Part shown: positions 10,343-18,156 of the stretch, piece by piece
How positions within the stretch are numbered: position 1 is the first letter of the stretch
How the letters are laid out: each line of letters starts with the position of its first letter
From: Acidimicrobiales bacterium
GTDB lineage: Bacteria > Actinomycetota > Acidimicrobiia > Acidimicrobiales > CAIXPF01
Direction of reading: 5' to 3'
Assembly: GCA_020846295.1 (NCBI GenBank)
Contig: JADLEF010000196.1
Location: forward strand, 1 to 37,916
Length of the DNA: 37,916 nucleotides
The notes under the pieces: generated by a model
The model's input: the letters and a program-made list of their open reading frames with translations, nothing else
Database searches by the model: none
Told to the model about the DNA's origin: nothing
Made by a program: the position numbers and the translations under genes

Positions 10343-10810
10343 ATGCTCGACGCCGGCACCGACGCCCCCGAGTTCTCGCTGCCCGACCAGCACGGCGGGA
10401 CCGTGCGCCTCCAGGACCTGCGCGGCCGCTGGGTGCTGCTGTGGTGGTACCCCAAGGCCGCCACCCCCGGTTGAACCCTGCAGAGCCAGGCGTTGCGTGA
10501 CAACGCCGACCGCTTCGAGTCGCTGGGGTGCGAGATCCTCGGTGCGTCCTTCGACACCGTGGCCGAGAACCTCGCCTTCGCCCGGGCCCAACGACTTCCG
10601 TTCCGACTGCTGTGCGACGTCGACCGCGCCGTCGGCGCCGCCTACCAGGTGCTGCGCCCCGCCGGCGACCCGCTCGCCGCCTACCCGGAACGCTTCGCGT
10701 ACCTGATCGATCCGCACGGCGTGATCCGGCGCTCCTACGCGGTGAGCGACGTCAGCGACTTCGCCCGGCTGGTGCTGACCGACCTCGAGCGCCTGCAGGA
10801 GCGGGCATGA
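10343..10810 (+). CDS. Selenocysteine-containing peroxiredoxin (Bcp/AhpC-TSA type); in-frame TGA 10472..10474 predicted to encode Sec
   Basis: Continuous peroxiredoxin homology on both sides of an in-frame TGA: MLDAGTDAPEFSLPDQHGGTVRLQDLRGRWVLLWWYPKAATPG(TGA)TLQSQALRDNADRFESLGCEILGASFDTVAENLAFARAQRLPFRLLCDVDRAVGAAYQVL...YLIDPHGVIRRSYAVSDVSDFARLVLTDLERLQERA. The TGA replaces the Cys of the TPGCT motif. The supplied ORF 10493..10810 is only the 3' fragment, from an internal TTG. Confidence 0.88.
10489..10507 (+). promoter_or_regulatory. Candidate bacterial SECIS element downstream of the Sec TGA in the peroxiredoxin
   Basis: GGCGTTG-CGTGA-CAACGCC: perfect 7-bp stem and 5-nt loop with G as its second base, loop G 23 nt after the TGA. 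Confidence 0.7.
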
Positions 10811-11646
10811 ACGTCATCCGGCGGATGACCGTGGGCGGCGCCACCGCCGACGGGGGCACCCGAGGGGGACGGGCCGGTGGAGCCGGGCGCGGGGTGCCCT
10901 ACACGCCGGCCATCGAGCCCACCGTGGGCGACGTCGGTGCCGATGCCACCGAGCTGCAGGCCAAGGTGGATCAGGTCTCCCGGGGCGGCGCCCGGGCGGC
11001 GGTGCTCGGCGTCAACGACGGCCTCGTCACCAACGTGTGCGTGATCCTGGCGCTCGCCGGGGCCTCGGCCTCCGCCTCGGCGGTGCGCCTGGCCGGCTTC
11101 GCCAGCCTCATCGCCGGCGCGTTCTCCATGGCCGCCGGGGAGTGGGTGTCGGTGCGCAGCCAGGTCGAGCTGTTCGAGGGCATCCTCGCCGAGCTGCGGG
11201 CGCTGGTGAGCCGCAACCCCAAGCTCGTGCTCGACGAGCTGGTGTCCCGGCTCGAGGACGCCGGCCTCGGCCGGGAGACGGCGCAGCGGGCCTCCACCGA
11301 GCTCCCGCTCGACGAGGACCGCTTCTTCGCCTTCACGTCGCGCCTCGTGTTCGGGCTCAACCCCGATGAGCTCGGCTCCCCGAGGGTCTCGGCCGTCTCG
11401 TCGTTCGCGCTGTTCAGCGTGGGCGCCTTCACGCCGCTGCTGCCGTGGTTCTTCACCGCCGACGGCACCGCGGTGGCCAGCTCGGTGGTGCTCACCGCGC
11501 TGTTCAGCCTCGGTGTCGGCGCGTGGGTGGCGTACTCGGGTGGACGGCCGCTGCTGTTCGGCGCGGCGCGTCAGCTCCTGATCGTGACCGCGGCGGCCGC
11601 CGTCACCTACGCCATCGGTGCGGCGTTCGGAACCAGCGTGGCCTGA
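10807..11646 (+). CDS. VIT1/CCC1 family membrane transporter (iron/manganese)
   Basis: LGVNDGLVTNVCVILALAGASASASAVRLAGFASLIAGAFSMAAGEWVSVRSQVELFE; VIT1 signature and C-terminal TMs. ATG overlaps the peroxiredoxin stop (ATGA). Confidence 0.88.
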   Translation: MNVIRRMTVGGATADGGTRGGRAGGAGRGVPYTPAIEPTVGDVGADATELQAKVDQVSRGGARAAVLGVNDGLVTNVCVILALAGASASASAVRLAGFASLIAGAFSMAAGEWVSVRSQVELFEGILAELRALVSRNPKLVLDELVSRLEDAGLGRETAQRASTELPLDEDRFFAFTSRLVFGLNPDELGSPRVSAVSSFALFSVGAFTPLLPWFFTADGTAVASSVVLTALFSLGVGAWVAYSGGRPLLFGAARQLLIVTAAAAVTYAIGAAFGTSVA

Positions 11647-13640
11647 CCGGCGGCGACCCTCTCGGGCGATCGGCCGAAGCGCGTCTGCAGCTGCGCCACC
11701 GTGAGCGGCCGGGAGAAGTGGAAGCCCTGGGCCACGTCGCAGCCCCACGCGGCGAGCGCGGCGGCCTGCGCCTCGCTCTCGACCCCTTCGGCCACCACCT
11801 CCATGCCGAGCTGATGGCCGAGGGAGATCAGGTTGTACACGATCGCCGCATCGACGTCGTCGGTGCACAGGTTGTCGATGAAGCACTTGTCGATCTTCAA
11901 CGTGCTGAGCCGCAGGTTGCGCAGGTGGCCCAGTGACGTGGCGCCCTGGCCGAAGTCGTCGAGCTCCACCGCCACCCCCGCGTCGCGCAGGCGCCGCAAC
12001 GCCCTCGCCGCCCGCTCGGGCTCGGTGATGATGGCCGTCTCGGTGATCTCGAGCTCGATGTAGTCGGGTGGCAGGTTGTGCTTGAGCAGGCTGCGCAGCA
12101 CGTACTCGGGGAGGTGCTCGTCGCGCAGGTTGCGGGCCGACACGTTGATCGCGACCCGCATCGGCATCCCGTTGTAGGCCCACGACGCAGCCTGCGCCAC
12201 CGCGGTGTCGAGCACCCAGGCGGTGAGCGGGCCGATGAGCCCGGTGCTCTCCGCCACCGGCACGAACTCCGACGGCGGAACCGGCCCGCGCTCGGGGTGG
12301 TTCCAGCGCACCAGCGCCTCGACGCTGCGCACCCCCAGATCGACCAGGTGCACCTTCGGTTGGTAGACCAGGAACAGCTCCCCGTTGGCGATCGCCCGGC
12401 GCAGCTCGACGGCTAGGCCGAGACGGGTGGGGTCGGCGCGGTCGAGCTCGGCGCTGAACACCCTGGCCTCGATCTCGGCCCGCTTGGCCGCCCCCAGGGC
12501 CAGATCGGCCCGCTGCAGCAGCACGTCGGCCTCGGCGCCGTCGAGCGGGAAGGAGGCGATGCCCACGACCGCTTCGAAACCGACCGGTATGCCGGCCACC
12601 TCGATCTCCGCCGCGAGCACGTGGCGGACCACGTCGAGTTGGCGCAGCGCGGTCGGGCCGTCGACCCCGGGCAGCAGCAGGCCGAACACGTCGCCGCCGA
12701 TGCGGCCCACGAACTGCCCGGGCTGGATCATGGCCCCCAGCCGCTCGGCGACGTAGCGCAGCAGCTCGTCGCCGTAGGCCCGACCCAGCGCGTTGTTGAT
12801 CCGGGTGAAGCCCAACAGATCGAGCAGGACCACGGCGCCCGGCTGACCGTGCGGGCCGAGCGCCTCGATCGAGCGCGTCACCTCGTCGGCGAACTGGCGC
12901 CGGTTGGGCAGGCCGGTCAACGGGTCGTACAGCGCCAGCTCGCGCAGCGCCTGTGCGTTGTGCTGCAGCTTCGCCGTCGTCGAGCGGGTGAGCAAGGCCA
13001 GCACGAGCCACAGGATGGCCACGCTCGCCGCCAACACGACGCGCAGCTGCTGTTGCGAGCCGAACAGCCCGGTCTGGTCGAGCGGTACCACCACCTCCGC
13101 CACCAACGCGGCCGGGCCGTCCGCACCACTGCGGATCGGGACGAACACGGTCAGCACCGGCACCCGGGGATCGGCAGCACCGCCGAGGCCGTCCGGGACG
13201 GACACCCCGGCACGCGCCTCGAGGCCCTCGGGCCACCCCTCGGCGGCGCCGACCGACCCGGCGGCGGCATCGAAGAACGCGCCCTCGCTCACGGTGGCGG
13301 GCGCGGCGCGGGCCCGCTCGTCCGCCCACAGCAGACCGCCGGTGGGCGTCCACAGTCGGAGGCTGTGCAGCAGCCCGAGGTCCCGGGCCCGCTCGACGGT
13401 GGCCCGGAGCGCCTGCACCGAGATCGGGTCGATGGCGCCGCTGCGCTCGATCCCCCCGGCCAGCGACGACGTCGAGGAGGTGACGATGCCCTCCACCTGG
13501 CGGGTGGCCTGCCGCTCGAGCTGCACGCGCCCCTGATGGCGGGTGTACAGCTCGACGCCGATCCCGACGAGCAGGACCGGGACCAGGCTGATCACGACGT
13601 ACCGGACGAACAGCGCGAGTCCGTGGTGGCGAGGGCGCAC
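11607..13640 (-). CDS. Membrane GGDEF-EAL protein with degenerate GGDEF site (predicted c-di-GMP phosphodiesterase)
   Basis: N-terminal TM and periplasmic region, YDPLTGLPNRRQF...GRIGGDVFGLLLPG (degenerate GGDEF), EAL domain SVEALVRWNHP...ELEITETAI...ELDDFGQGATSLGHLRNLRLSTLKIDKCFI...VVAEGVES. Confidence 0.93.
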   Translation of the reverse strand: MRPRHHGLALFVRYVVISLVPVLLVGIGVELYTRHQGRVQLERQATRQVEGIVTSSTSSLAGGIERSGAIDPISVQALRATVERARDLGLLHSLRLWTPTGGLLWADERARAAPATVSEGAFFDAAAGSVGAAEGWPEGLEARAGVSVPDGLGGAADPRVPVLTVFVPIRSGADGPAALVAEVVVPLDQTGLFGSQQQLRVVLAASVAILWLVLALLTRSTTAKLQHNAQALRELALYDPLTGLPNRRQFADEVTRSIEALGPHGQPGAVVLLDLLGFTRINNALGRAYGDELLRYVAERLGAMIQPGQFVGRIGGDVFGLLLPGVDGPTALRQLDVVRHVLAAEIEVAGIPVGFEAVVGIASFPLDGAEADVLLQRADLALGAAKRAEIEARVFSAELDRADPTRLGLAVELRRAIANGELFLVYQPKVHLVDLGVRSVEALVRWNHPERGPVPPSEFVPVAESTGLIGPLTAWVLDTAVAQAASWAYNGMPMRVAINVSARNLRDEHLPEYVLRSLLKHNLPPDYIELEITETAIITEPERAARALRRLRDAGVAVELDDFGQGATSLGHLRNLRLSTLKIDKCFIDNLCTDDVDAAIVYNLISLGHQLGMEVVAEGVESEAQAAALAAWGCDVAQGFHFSRPLTVAQLQTRFGRSPERVAAGQATLVPNAAPMA

Positions 13641-13767
13641 GGCTCGGCTATCGACGGATGGATCGGCCGCCTTGAGGTGTGCCTCGTGGTGTCGGTCTCC
13701 CCGGAATTGGTCAAGTCTCGGGGTCGGTGCGGCGCGAGAACGGTCGGCGAGGCGGCAGAATGGAATC

Positions 13768-14463
13768 GTGCTAGCACACCTGCATCACACGCCTCGGGTA
13801 CGGCCGCACTACTCGCACTGGGCTCGCGACGCGGTCATCGCCGCTCAGGTCGGCGCGGCCGCGCTGATCGTCGTCACCGCGCTGGAGCACACCCGCCGGG
13901 ACAGCGACCGCGACGCGCAGCAGTCGACGCTGGCCCGGACCACGGTGGAGCAGGTTGCCCCTGCCGCCACGCCGACCACCACCGCCACCACCGTGATCGA
14001 TCTGCGCCAGGGCGCCGCCCCGATCACCACCACGCCGGCGCCGGCGGCATCGGTCAGCATCGCCGCGGTCGGCACGGAGCCGGTCGAGACGATGCCCAGC
14101 GTCGGTGTCCTCACCGCGCCGAGCGCGCTCAGCGGGCGGATCGACATCGCCGTCGAACACGGTGGCACCGCATCCAACCCACTGCCGACACTGACCCAGG
14201 ACCTCTTCGGTCCCGTCCGCGTCGAGGTGCTCGGGGCGGACAACGCCACCGTGGCCACCGCGTCGGTGGCCGTGGGCGAGGTCGGACGCATCGAGGGTCT
14301 GCCCGCCGGGCGGTACCGCCTGGTGCTCTCCACCGAGACGCCGATGACCGAGCCGGCGCCCGGTGTCGCCATCGGAGCCGCGAACTCGCAGCTCACCAGC
14401 GAGGTGGAGCTCGCCGAGGGCGACGTGCTGCTGGTGGCCCCGCAGTCCAACCCGACCGCCTGA
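13768..14463 (+). CDS. Hypothetical membrane-anchored protein with Thr/Pro/Ala-rich linker and beta-sandwich-like C-terminal domain
   Basis: ORF end 14463; probable GTG start at 13768; TM segment DAVIAAQVGAAALIVVTAL; low-complexity linker; VRVEVLGADNATVATASVAVGEVGRIEGLPAGRYRLVLSTETP. Confidence 0.6.
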   Translation: MLAHLHHTPRVRPHYSHWARDAVIAAQVGAAALIVVTALEHTRRDSDRDAQQSTLARTTVEQVAPAATPTTTATTVIDLRQGAAPITTTPAPAASVSIAAVGTEPVETMPSVGVLTAPSALSGRIDIAVEHGGTASNPLPTLTQDLFGPVRVEVLGADNATVATASVAVGEVGRIEGLPAGRYRLVLSTETPMTEPAPGVAIGAANSQLTSEVELAEGDVLLVAPQSNPTA

Positions 14464-14501
14464 CGACCCTGGCGGCACGCCCCGGGGGCCGGGCGTCGGG
14501 G

Positions 14502-14987
14502 TCAGCCCCCGACGGCCTCGGCGAAGCGGCGGGTCGACTTCAACGGCGTGTCCAGCGCCACCGACGGGGTGAGGCCCAGCCGGCTGGCGCCGCGGCACAG
14601 CTCCCGGATCGTCGCGTGCCAGCGCCGCGCCGTGGACGCCGCGACGATCGTGACATCGGCCGGATGCTCGACCGCGTCTGCGGCGAGCACCGGGAGCGGG
14701 TTGCCGTCGACCACGGCGATCTCCGCCTCGACGCCCATCTCCCACAGCAGCCACGACAGGCGACGCGCCCGGCGGAGGCCCTCCCGGCGGGCGCCCTGCT
14801 GATCACCGGTCGGGAATGCGAACGGCCACAACACCCCGCTGAGCGGATCGCCGATCAGCACCGGCATGCAGTCGGCGACGGGGACCGCCACGACGAGGCG
14901 CACCGCCACCGGCCCGGCGGCGAGCACCGTGCGCAGTTCCTCGGCGAGGTTGGGCCCGCCGGCACCGGGCAGGCACAGGATGGTCAC
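14502..14987 (-). CDS. Hypothetical protein, possibly UspA-like alpha/beta fold
   Basis: VTILCLPGAGGPNLAEELRTVLAAGPVAVRLVVAVPVADC...ADAVEHPADVTIVAASTARRWHATIRELCRGASRLGLTPSVALDTP. GTG at 14987 preferred; the longer ORF to 15059 is possible. Confidence 0.55.
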   Translation of the reverse strand: MTILCLPGAGGPNLAEELRTVLAAGPVAVRLVVAVPVADCMPVLIGDPLSGVLWPFAFPTGDQQGARREGLRRARRLSWLLWEMGVEAEIAVVDGNPLPVLAADAVEHPADVTIVAASTARRWHATIRELCRGASRLGLTPSVALDTPLKSTRRFAEAVGG

Positions 14988-15061
14988 CGCACGCCGCACC
15001 GGCGGTCGCCCGCGGTGCTCCCGTCGCCACCCCCGGCCCTCTCCACTGTCGCCGATCATGT

Positions 15062-15077
15062 TGTGACGATAGTCACA
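15062..15077. promoter_or_regulatory. CRP/FNR-like palindrome TGTGACGATAGTCACA
   Basis: Exact TGTGA-N6-TCACA dyad in the intergenic region upstream of complement(14502..14987). Confidence 0.55.
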
Positions 15078-15096
15078 GGAGACCGGAAAGAGAAGA

Positions 15097-15133
15097 GCCC
15101 CGGCCCAGAATCGGCGAGCGATCGGGCCGGGGC
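15097..15133 (-). terminator. Rho-independent-like terminator after the VOC gene
   Basis: GCCCCGGCCC...GGGCCGGGGC 10-bp stem, followed on the minus strand by TCTTCTCTTTCC. Confidence 0.6.
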
Positions 15134-15172
15134 GGCGTCAACGGGCGGTCCTGGCACGGACCGCGACCCGCA

Positions 15173-15730
15173 TCAGGACGTCGGAGCGGTGAAGACCTTG
15201 TAGTCGGTGTTGTCCACGAGCGCGTCGTCACCGTCGGTCGCTGTCGGCACGAAGTAGTTCAGCGCGCCGTTGACGTCCTGCTCCCACACCTCGGCCGGCA
15301 GTTCGTAGAGGATCTCGATGCCGTTGCCGTCCGGATCCACCACGTAGCAGCTGTGGGTCATGCCGTGCTCGCCACGGATGGCGAAGTCGACACCCTTCGC
15401 CTTCATGTACTCCAGCTGCTTGACGAAGTCCTCCTTGCGGTACGCGACGGCGTAGTGGTTGATCGCATTGATCGACTCGCCACCGGCGAGGTCCCACTTC
15501 TTGACCGGAGGCGCCGCATCCGGGTTGGCCATCTGGACCAGCGCGACGTCGTGGTGCGAGCCCGGACGGCACTGGTAGAAGCGCATCTGCATCGGGAACT
15601 GCGGACCGAGGGCGCCGATCTGCTTCCAGCCCAAGCCCTCTGTGTAGAACTTGTGCGAAGCCTCGATGTCCCGAACGTTCAGCACGAGATGGTTGACGCC
15701 CAAGGCGGGCACGGCCTGCGGATCGCTCAT
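15173..15730 (-). CDS. VOC family protein (glyoxalase / extradiol dioxygenase-like)
   Basis: LGVNHLVLNVRDIEASHKFYTEGLGWKQIGAL...HDVALVQM...AINHYAVAYR...HSCYVVDPDGNGIEILYELP; VOC beta-alpha-beta pattern. Confidence 0.9.
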   Translation of the reverse strand: MSDPQAVPALGVNHLVLNVRDIEASHKFYTEGLGWKQIGALGPQFPMQMRFYQCRPGSHHDVALVQMANPDAAPPVKKWDLAGGESINAINHYAVAYRKEDFVKQLEYMKAKGVDFAIRGEHGMTHSCYVVDPDGNGIEILYELPAEVWEQDVNGALNYFVPTATDGDDALVDNTDYKVFTAPTS

Positions 15731-15923
15731 AGTTGTTCCTTCCCCCGAGAGCTGCACCCGCAGCTCAGGTGTCCTGCTAGCGGCACGCTACGCAAACCCG
15801 TCAAAGATTGCGCAATACCAGTCTAGAGAGACGTCGGACACAGCCGGACTGCGCATCCCGACCACGGGAACGACCGGTGGCCGCAACCGTCCGCCGCCGC
15901 CGGGGACGGGGACCGGGACGGGA

Positions 15924-16457
15924 TCAGCCGACGGCGAGGAGGTCGACGACGAAGACGAGCGTCTCGTTCGGCTGGATCACCGGGGGGAAGCCCTGGGCGC
16001 CGTAGGCGAGATCGCCCGGGATGGTGAGCTGGCGACGGCCCCCCACCTTCATGCCGACCACCCCCTGGTCCCAGCCGGCGATGACCTGGCGGCCACCGAG
16101 CAGGAACGAGAACGGCTCACCACGATCCCACGACGCATCGAACTGCGAACCATCGCTGTAGTGCACGCCGACGTACTGCACCGTCACCTGCTTGCCCGCC
16201 ACCGCCTCGGCGCCGTCGCCGACGACGAGATCCTCGGTGACCAGCGACGTGGGCGCAGGACCGCTGGGCACGGACACGGTGGGCTTGCTCATGGCGGACT
16301 CCGTCTCGGTACTGGGCGTGGACCCGCCCGTGTTGACCGTCTCGCTGTCACCGCAGGCCACAGCGACCACCGACAGCAACAGGGTCGCAGCCGCCACCGG
16401 GGCGATGAGGGTGCGACGCTCCGAACGGGGGCGCGGGGCGGGAGGTGCAGCAGACAT
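15924..16457 (-). CDS. FKBP-type peptidyl-prolyl cis-trans isomerase, predicted lipoprotein
   Basis: Lipobox-like LLLSVVAVAC; VTVQYVGVHYSDGSQFDASWDRGEPFSFLLGGRQVIAGWDQGVVGMKVGGRRQLTIPGDLAYG...LVFVVDLLAV. Confidence 0.93.
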   Translation of the reverse strand: MSAAPPAPRPRSERRTLIAPVAAATLLLSVVAVACGDSETVNTGGSTPSTETESAMSKPTVSVPSGPAPTSLVTEDLVVGDGAEAVAGKQVTVQYVGVHYSDGSQFDASWDRGEPFSFLLGGRQVIAGWDQGVVGMKVGGRRQLTIPGDLAYGAQGFPPVIQPNETLVFVVDLLAVG

Positions 16458-16502
16458 GGACCGATCACGCTAACGGCCGCCGGGGCGGCCGGGGCGGATC
16501 CG

Positions 16503-17966
16503 TCAGCAGATCACACCGGGCGGCGGGACCCCCGGCGGCGTGACGCCGACCACCGTCGTCGTGGTCGCCTCGGGGTCGGCGGCGGCGCCGGTGTCCACCA
16601 CCTCCGGCACGGTGATGCCCACCCAATCCGCCCCGGTCACCAGCACGACACCGCTGCCGACCGTGCCGTCCTCCACCAGGTTCACGCCCGGCTGGAGGTA
16701 GCTCGCCACCAGCTGGGCGGCGGCCGCCGAGGCCGGGGCGTAGCGCACCGTGGTGCGGGTCTCGCCCGCCTGCGGGGTGTTGCCGACCTGGGCGACGGCG
16801 AAACCGATCGCCTCCAGGCCGCTGGCCGCATCACCGGCCTGACCCGGCACGCCGGTGCCGTTGAGCACGCTGACGGCGACCTGCGACGGGCTCAGCGCGG
16901 CCGGAGCCGTCGTGCTCGCCGCCGCCGGCGCCACCCCCCGGAACACGTCGAGGGTGGCCTGCGCCTCGGCCTCGCGCAGCACGACCACCGACGCACCCTC
17001 CGGCGTCTCGGTCAGATCGGTGGGCAACGCGTAGGACTGCATCGCCTCCGACCCGAGCGACGAGAACTGACGGGCCAGATCGACGAGGTCTCCCGTGCTC
17101 AGGTTGTCGTCGAAGGTGACGTTGTCGGTCGCCACGTTCACCAGGCGGTTCAGCTTGGTGACATCGGTCAGGCCCAGGGAGGCGACCTTGTCCATCACCC
17201 GGCGCAGGAACAGCTGCTGGCGGGTGATACGGCCCAGGTCGGCGGTGAGGTCCTCCTCGTACTCGCCGCTCTCCTCGTTGAAGTAGACGAGGTGCCGGGA
17301 CCGGGCGAAGGCCAGGGCCTGCTGGCCGTCGAGCGTGACGCAGCCGGGCTCGGTGATGTTCAGGCCCGAGTTCTCGTCGTACATGGCGCGGTCGAAGTAC
17401 AGCGGCACCCCGCCGACGGTGTCCACCAAGGACTTGAAGCCCTTGAAGTCCACCTCGACGTAGTGGTTGATGTCGATGCGCAGCACCGACTGCACCGTGT
17501 TGATGAGCTCCTGCGCACCGCCCTCCGCGAACGCGGTGTTGATGCGGTCGTTGGGGCCGGTGCCGTTCAACGGGACCCACAGGTCGCGGGGGATCGACAG
17601 CAGCGAGATCGACTTCGCAGCCGGGTCGACGCGCAGCACGATGATGGTGTCGGTCCGCTTGCCGCCCACCTCCTCGCCGAGGAACGCACCGGCGTCCGGA
17701 TCGTCCTCCGAGATGTTCTCCCGGCTGTCGGAACCGACCACGAGGAAGTTCAACGGCTTGTCCGCCGTGGTGTTCGGGGCCAGGTCGAGGTCGATGCGGT
17801 CGAAGGAGCCGAAGCGCCACCACACCACGCCGACGACGAGGGCGCCGAGCAACGACAGGACGGCCAGCACCGCACCGAAGGCGATCACGAACCGTTGCGC
17901 CCAGCTGCGACCGTGCTGGGCCGGCGGCGAGCCCGCAGGCGAAGGATCCGGCGTCGGCACCGTCAT
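16503..17966 (-). CDS. LytR-CpsA-Psr (LCP) family protein with LytR C-terminal domain
   Basis: TM near N-terminus; NFLVVGSDSRE...KRTDTIIVLRVDPAAKSISLLSIPRDLWVPL...INTAFAEGGAQELINTVQSVLRIDINHYVEVDFKGFKSLVDTVGGV; C-terminal VAVSVLNGTGVPGQAGDAASGLEAIGF. Confidence 0.94.
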   Translation of the reverse strand: MTVPTPDPSPAGSPPAQHGRSWAQRFVIAFGAVLAVLSLLGALVVGVVWWRFGSFDRIDLDLAPNTTADKPLNFLVVGSDSRENISEDDPDAGAFLGEEVGGKRTDTIIVLRVDPAAKSISLLSIPRDLWVPLNGTGPNDRINTAFAEGGAQELINTVQSVLRIDINHYVEVDFKGFKSLVDTVGGVPLYFDRAMYDENSGLNITEPGCVTLDGQQALAFARSRHLVYFNEESGEYEEDLTADLGRITRQQLFLRRVMDKVASLGLTDVTKLNRLVNVATDNVTFDDNLSTGDLVDLARQFSSLGSEAMQSYALPTDLTETPEGASVVVLREAEAQATLDVFRGVAPAAASTTAPAALSPSQVAVSVLNGTGVPGQAGDAASGLEAIGFAVAQVGNTPQAGETRTTVRYAPASAAAAQLVASYLQPGVNLVEDGTVGSGVVLVTGADWVGITVPEVVDTGAAADPEATTTTVVGVTPPGVPPPGVIC

Positions 17967-18156
17967 GCGGGCACCGATCGTACCAACCAGCGAAGCGCCG
18001 TTCGGGACAGCACTGCACGTCGCACCGGGGTGGTTCCTCTCCTGGACCGCGTCCTGACCCTCGCCCGCCGAGAGCGGCTACGGCGCCGTCCACGCTAGGC
18101 GACGTCGACGGGGTCGGCGCGGACCCGGAGCGTCGGCCACCGCGGCGCCCGGCGCG

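Noticed and set aside
10343-10810. Peroxiredoxin as a pseudogene or sequencing error
   Set aside because: The only disruption is TGA exactly at the catalytic Cys, with intact downstream homology, a well-placed hairpin and a second Sec candidate nearby. Sec decoding is the better explanation, but error is not excluded without reads.
14464-14501. GC-rich imperfect hairpin between the genes ending at 14463 (+) and 14502 (-)
   Set aside because: Pairing GACCC/GGGTC and ACGCCC/GGGCGT is plausible as a terminator but interrupted and without a T-run; too weak to list as a feature.
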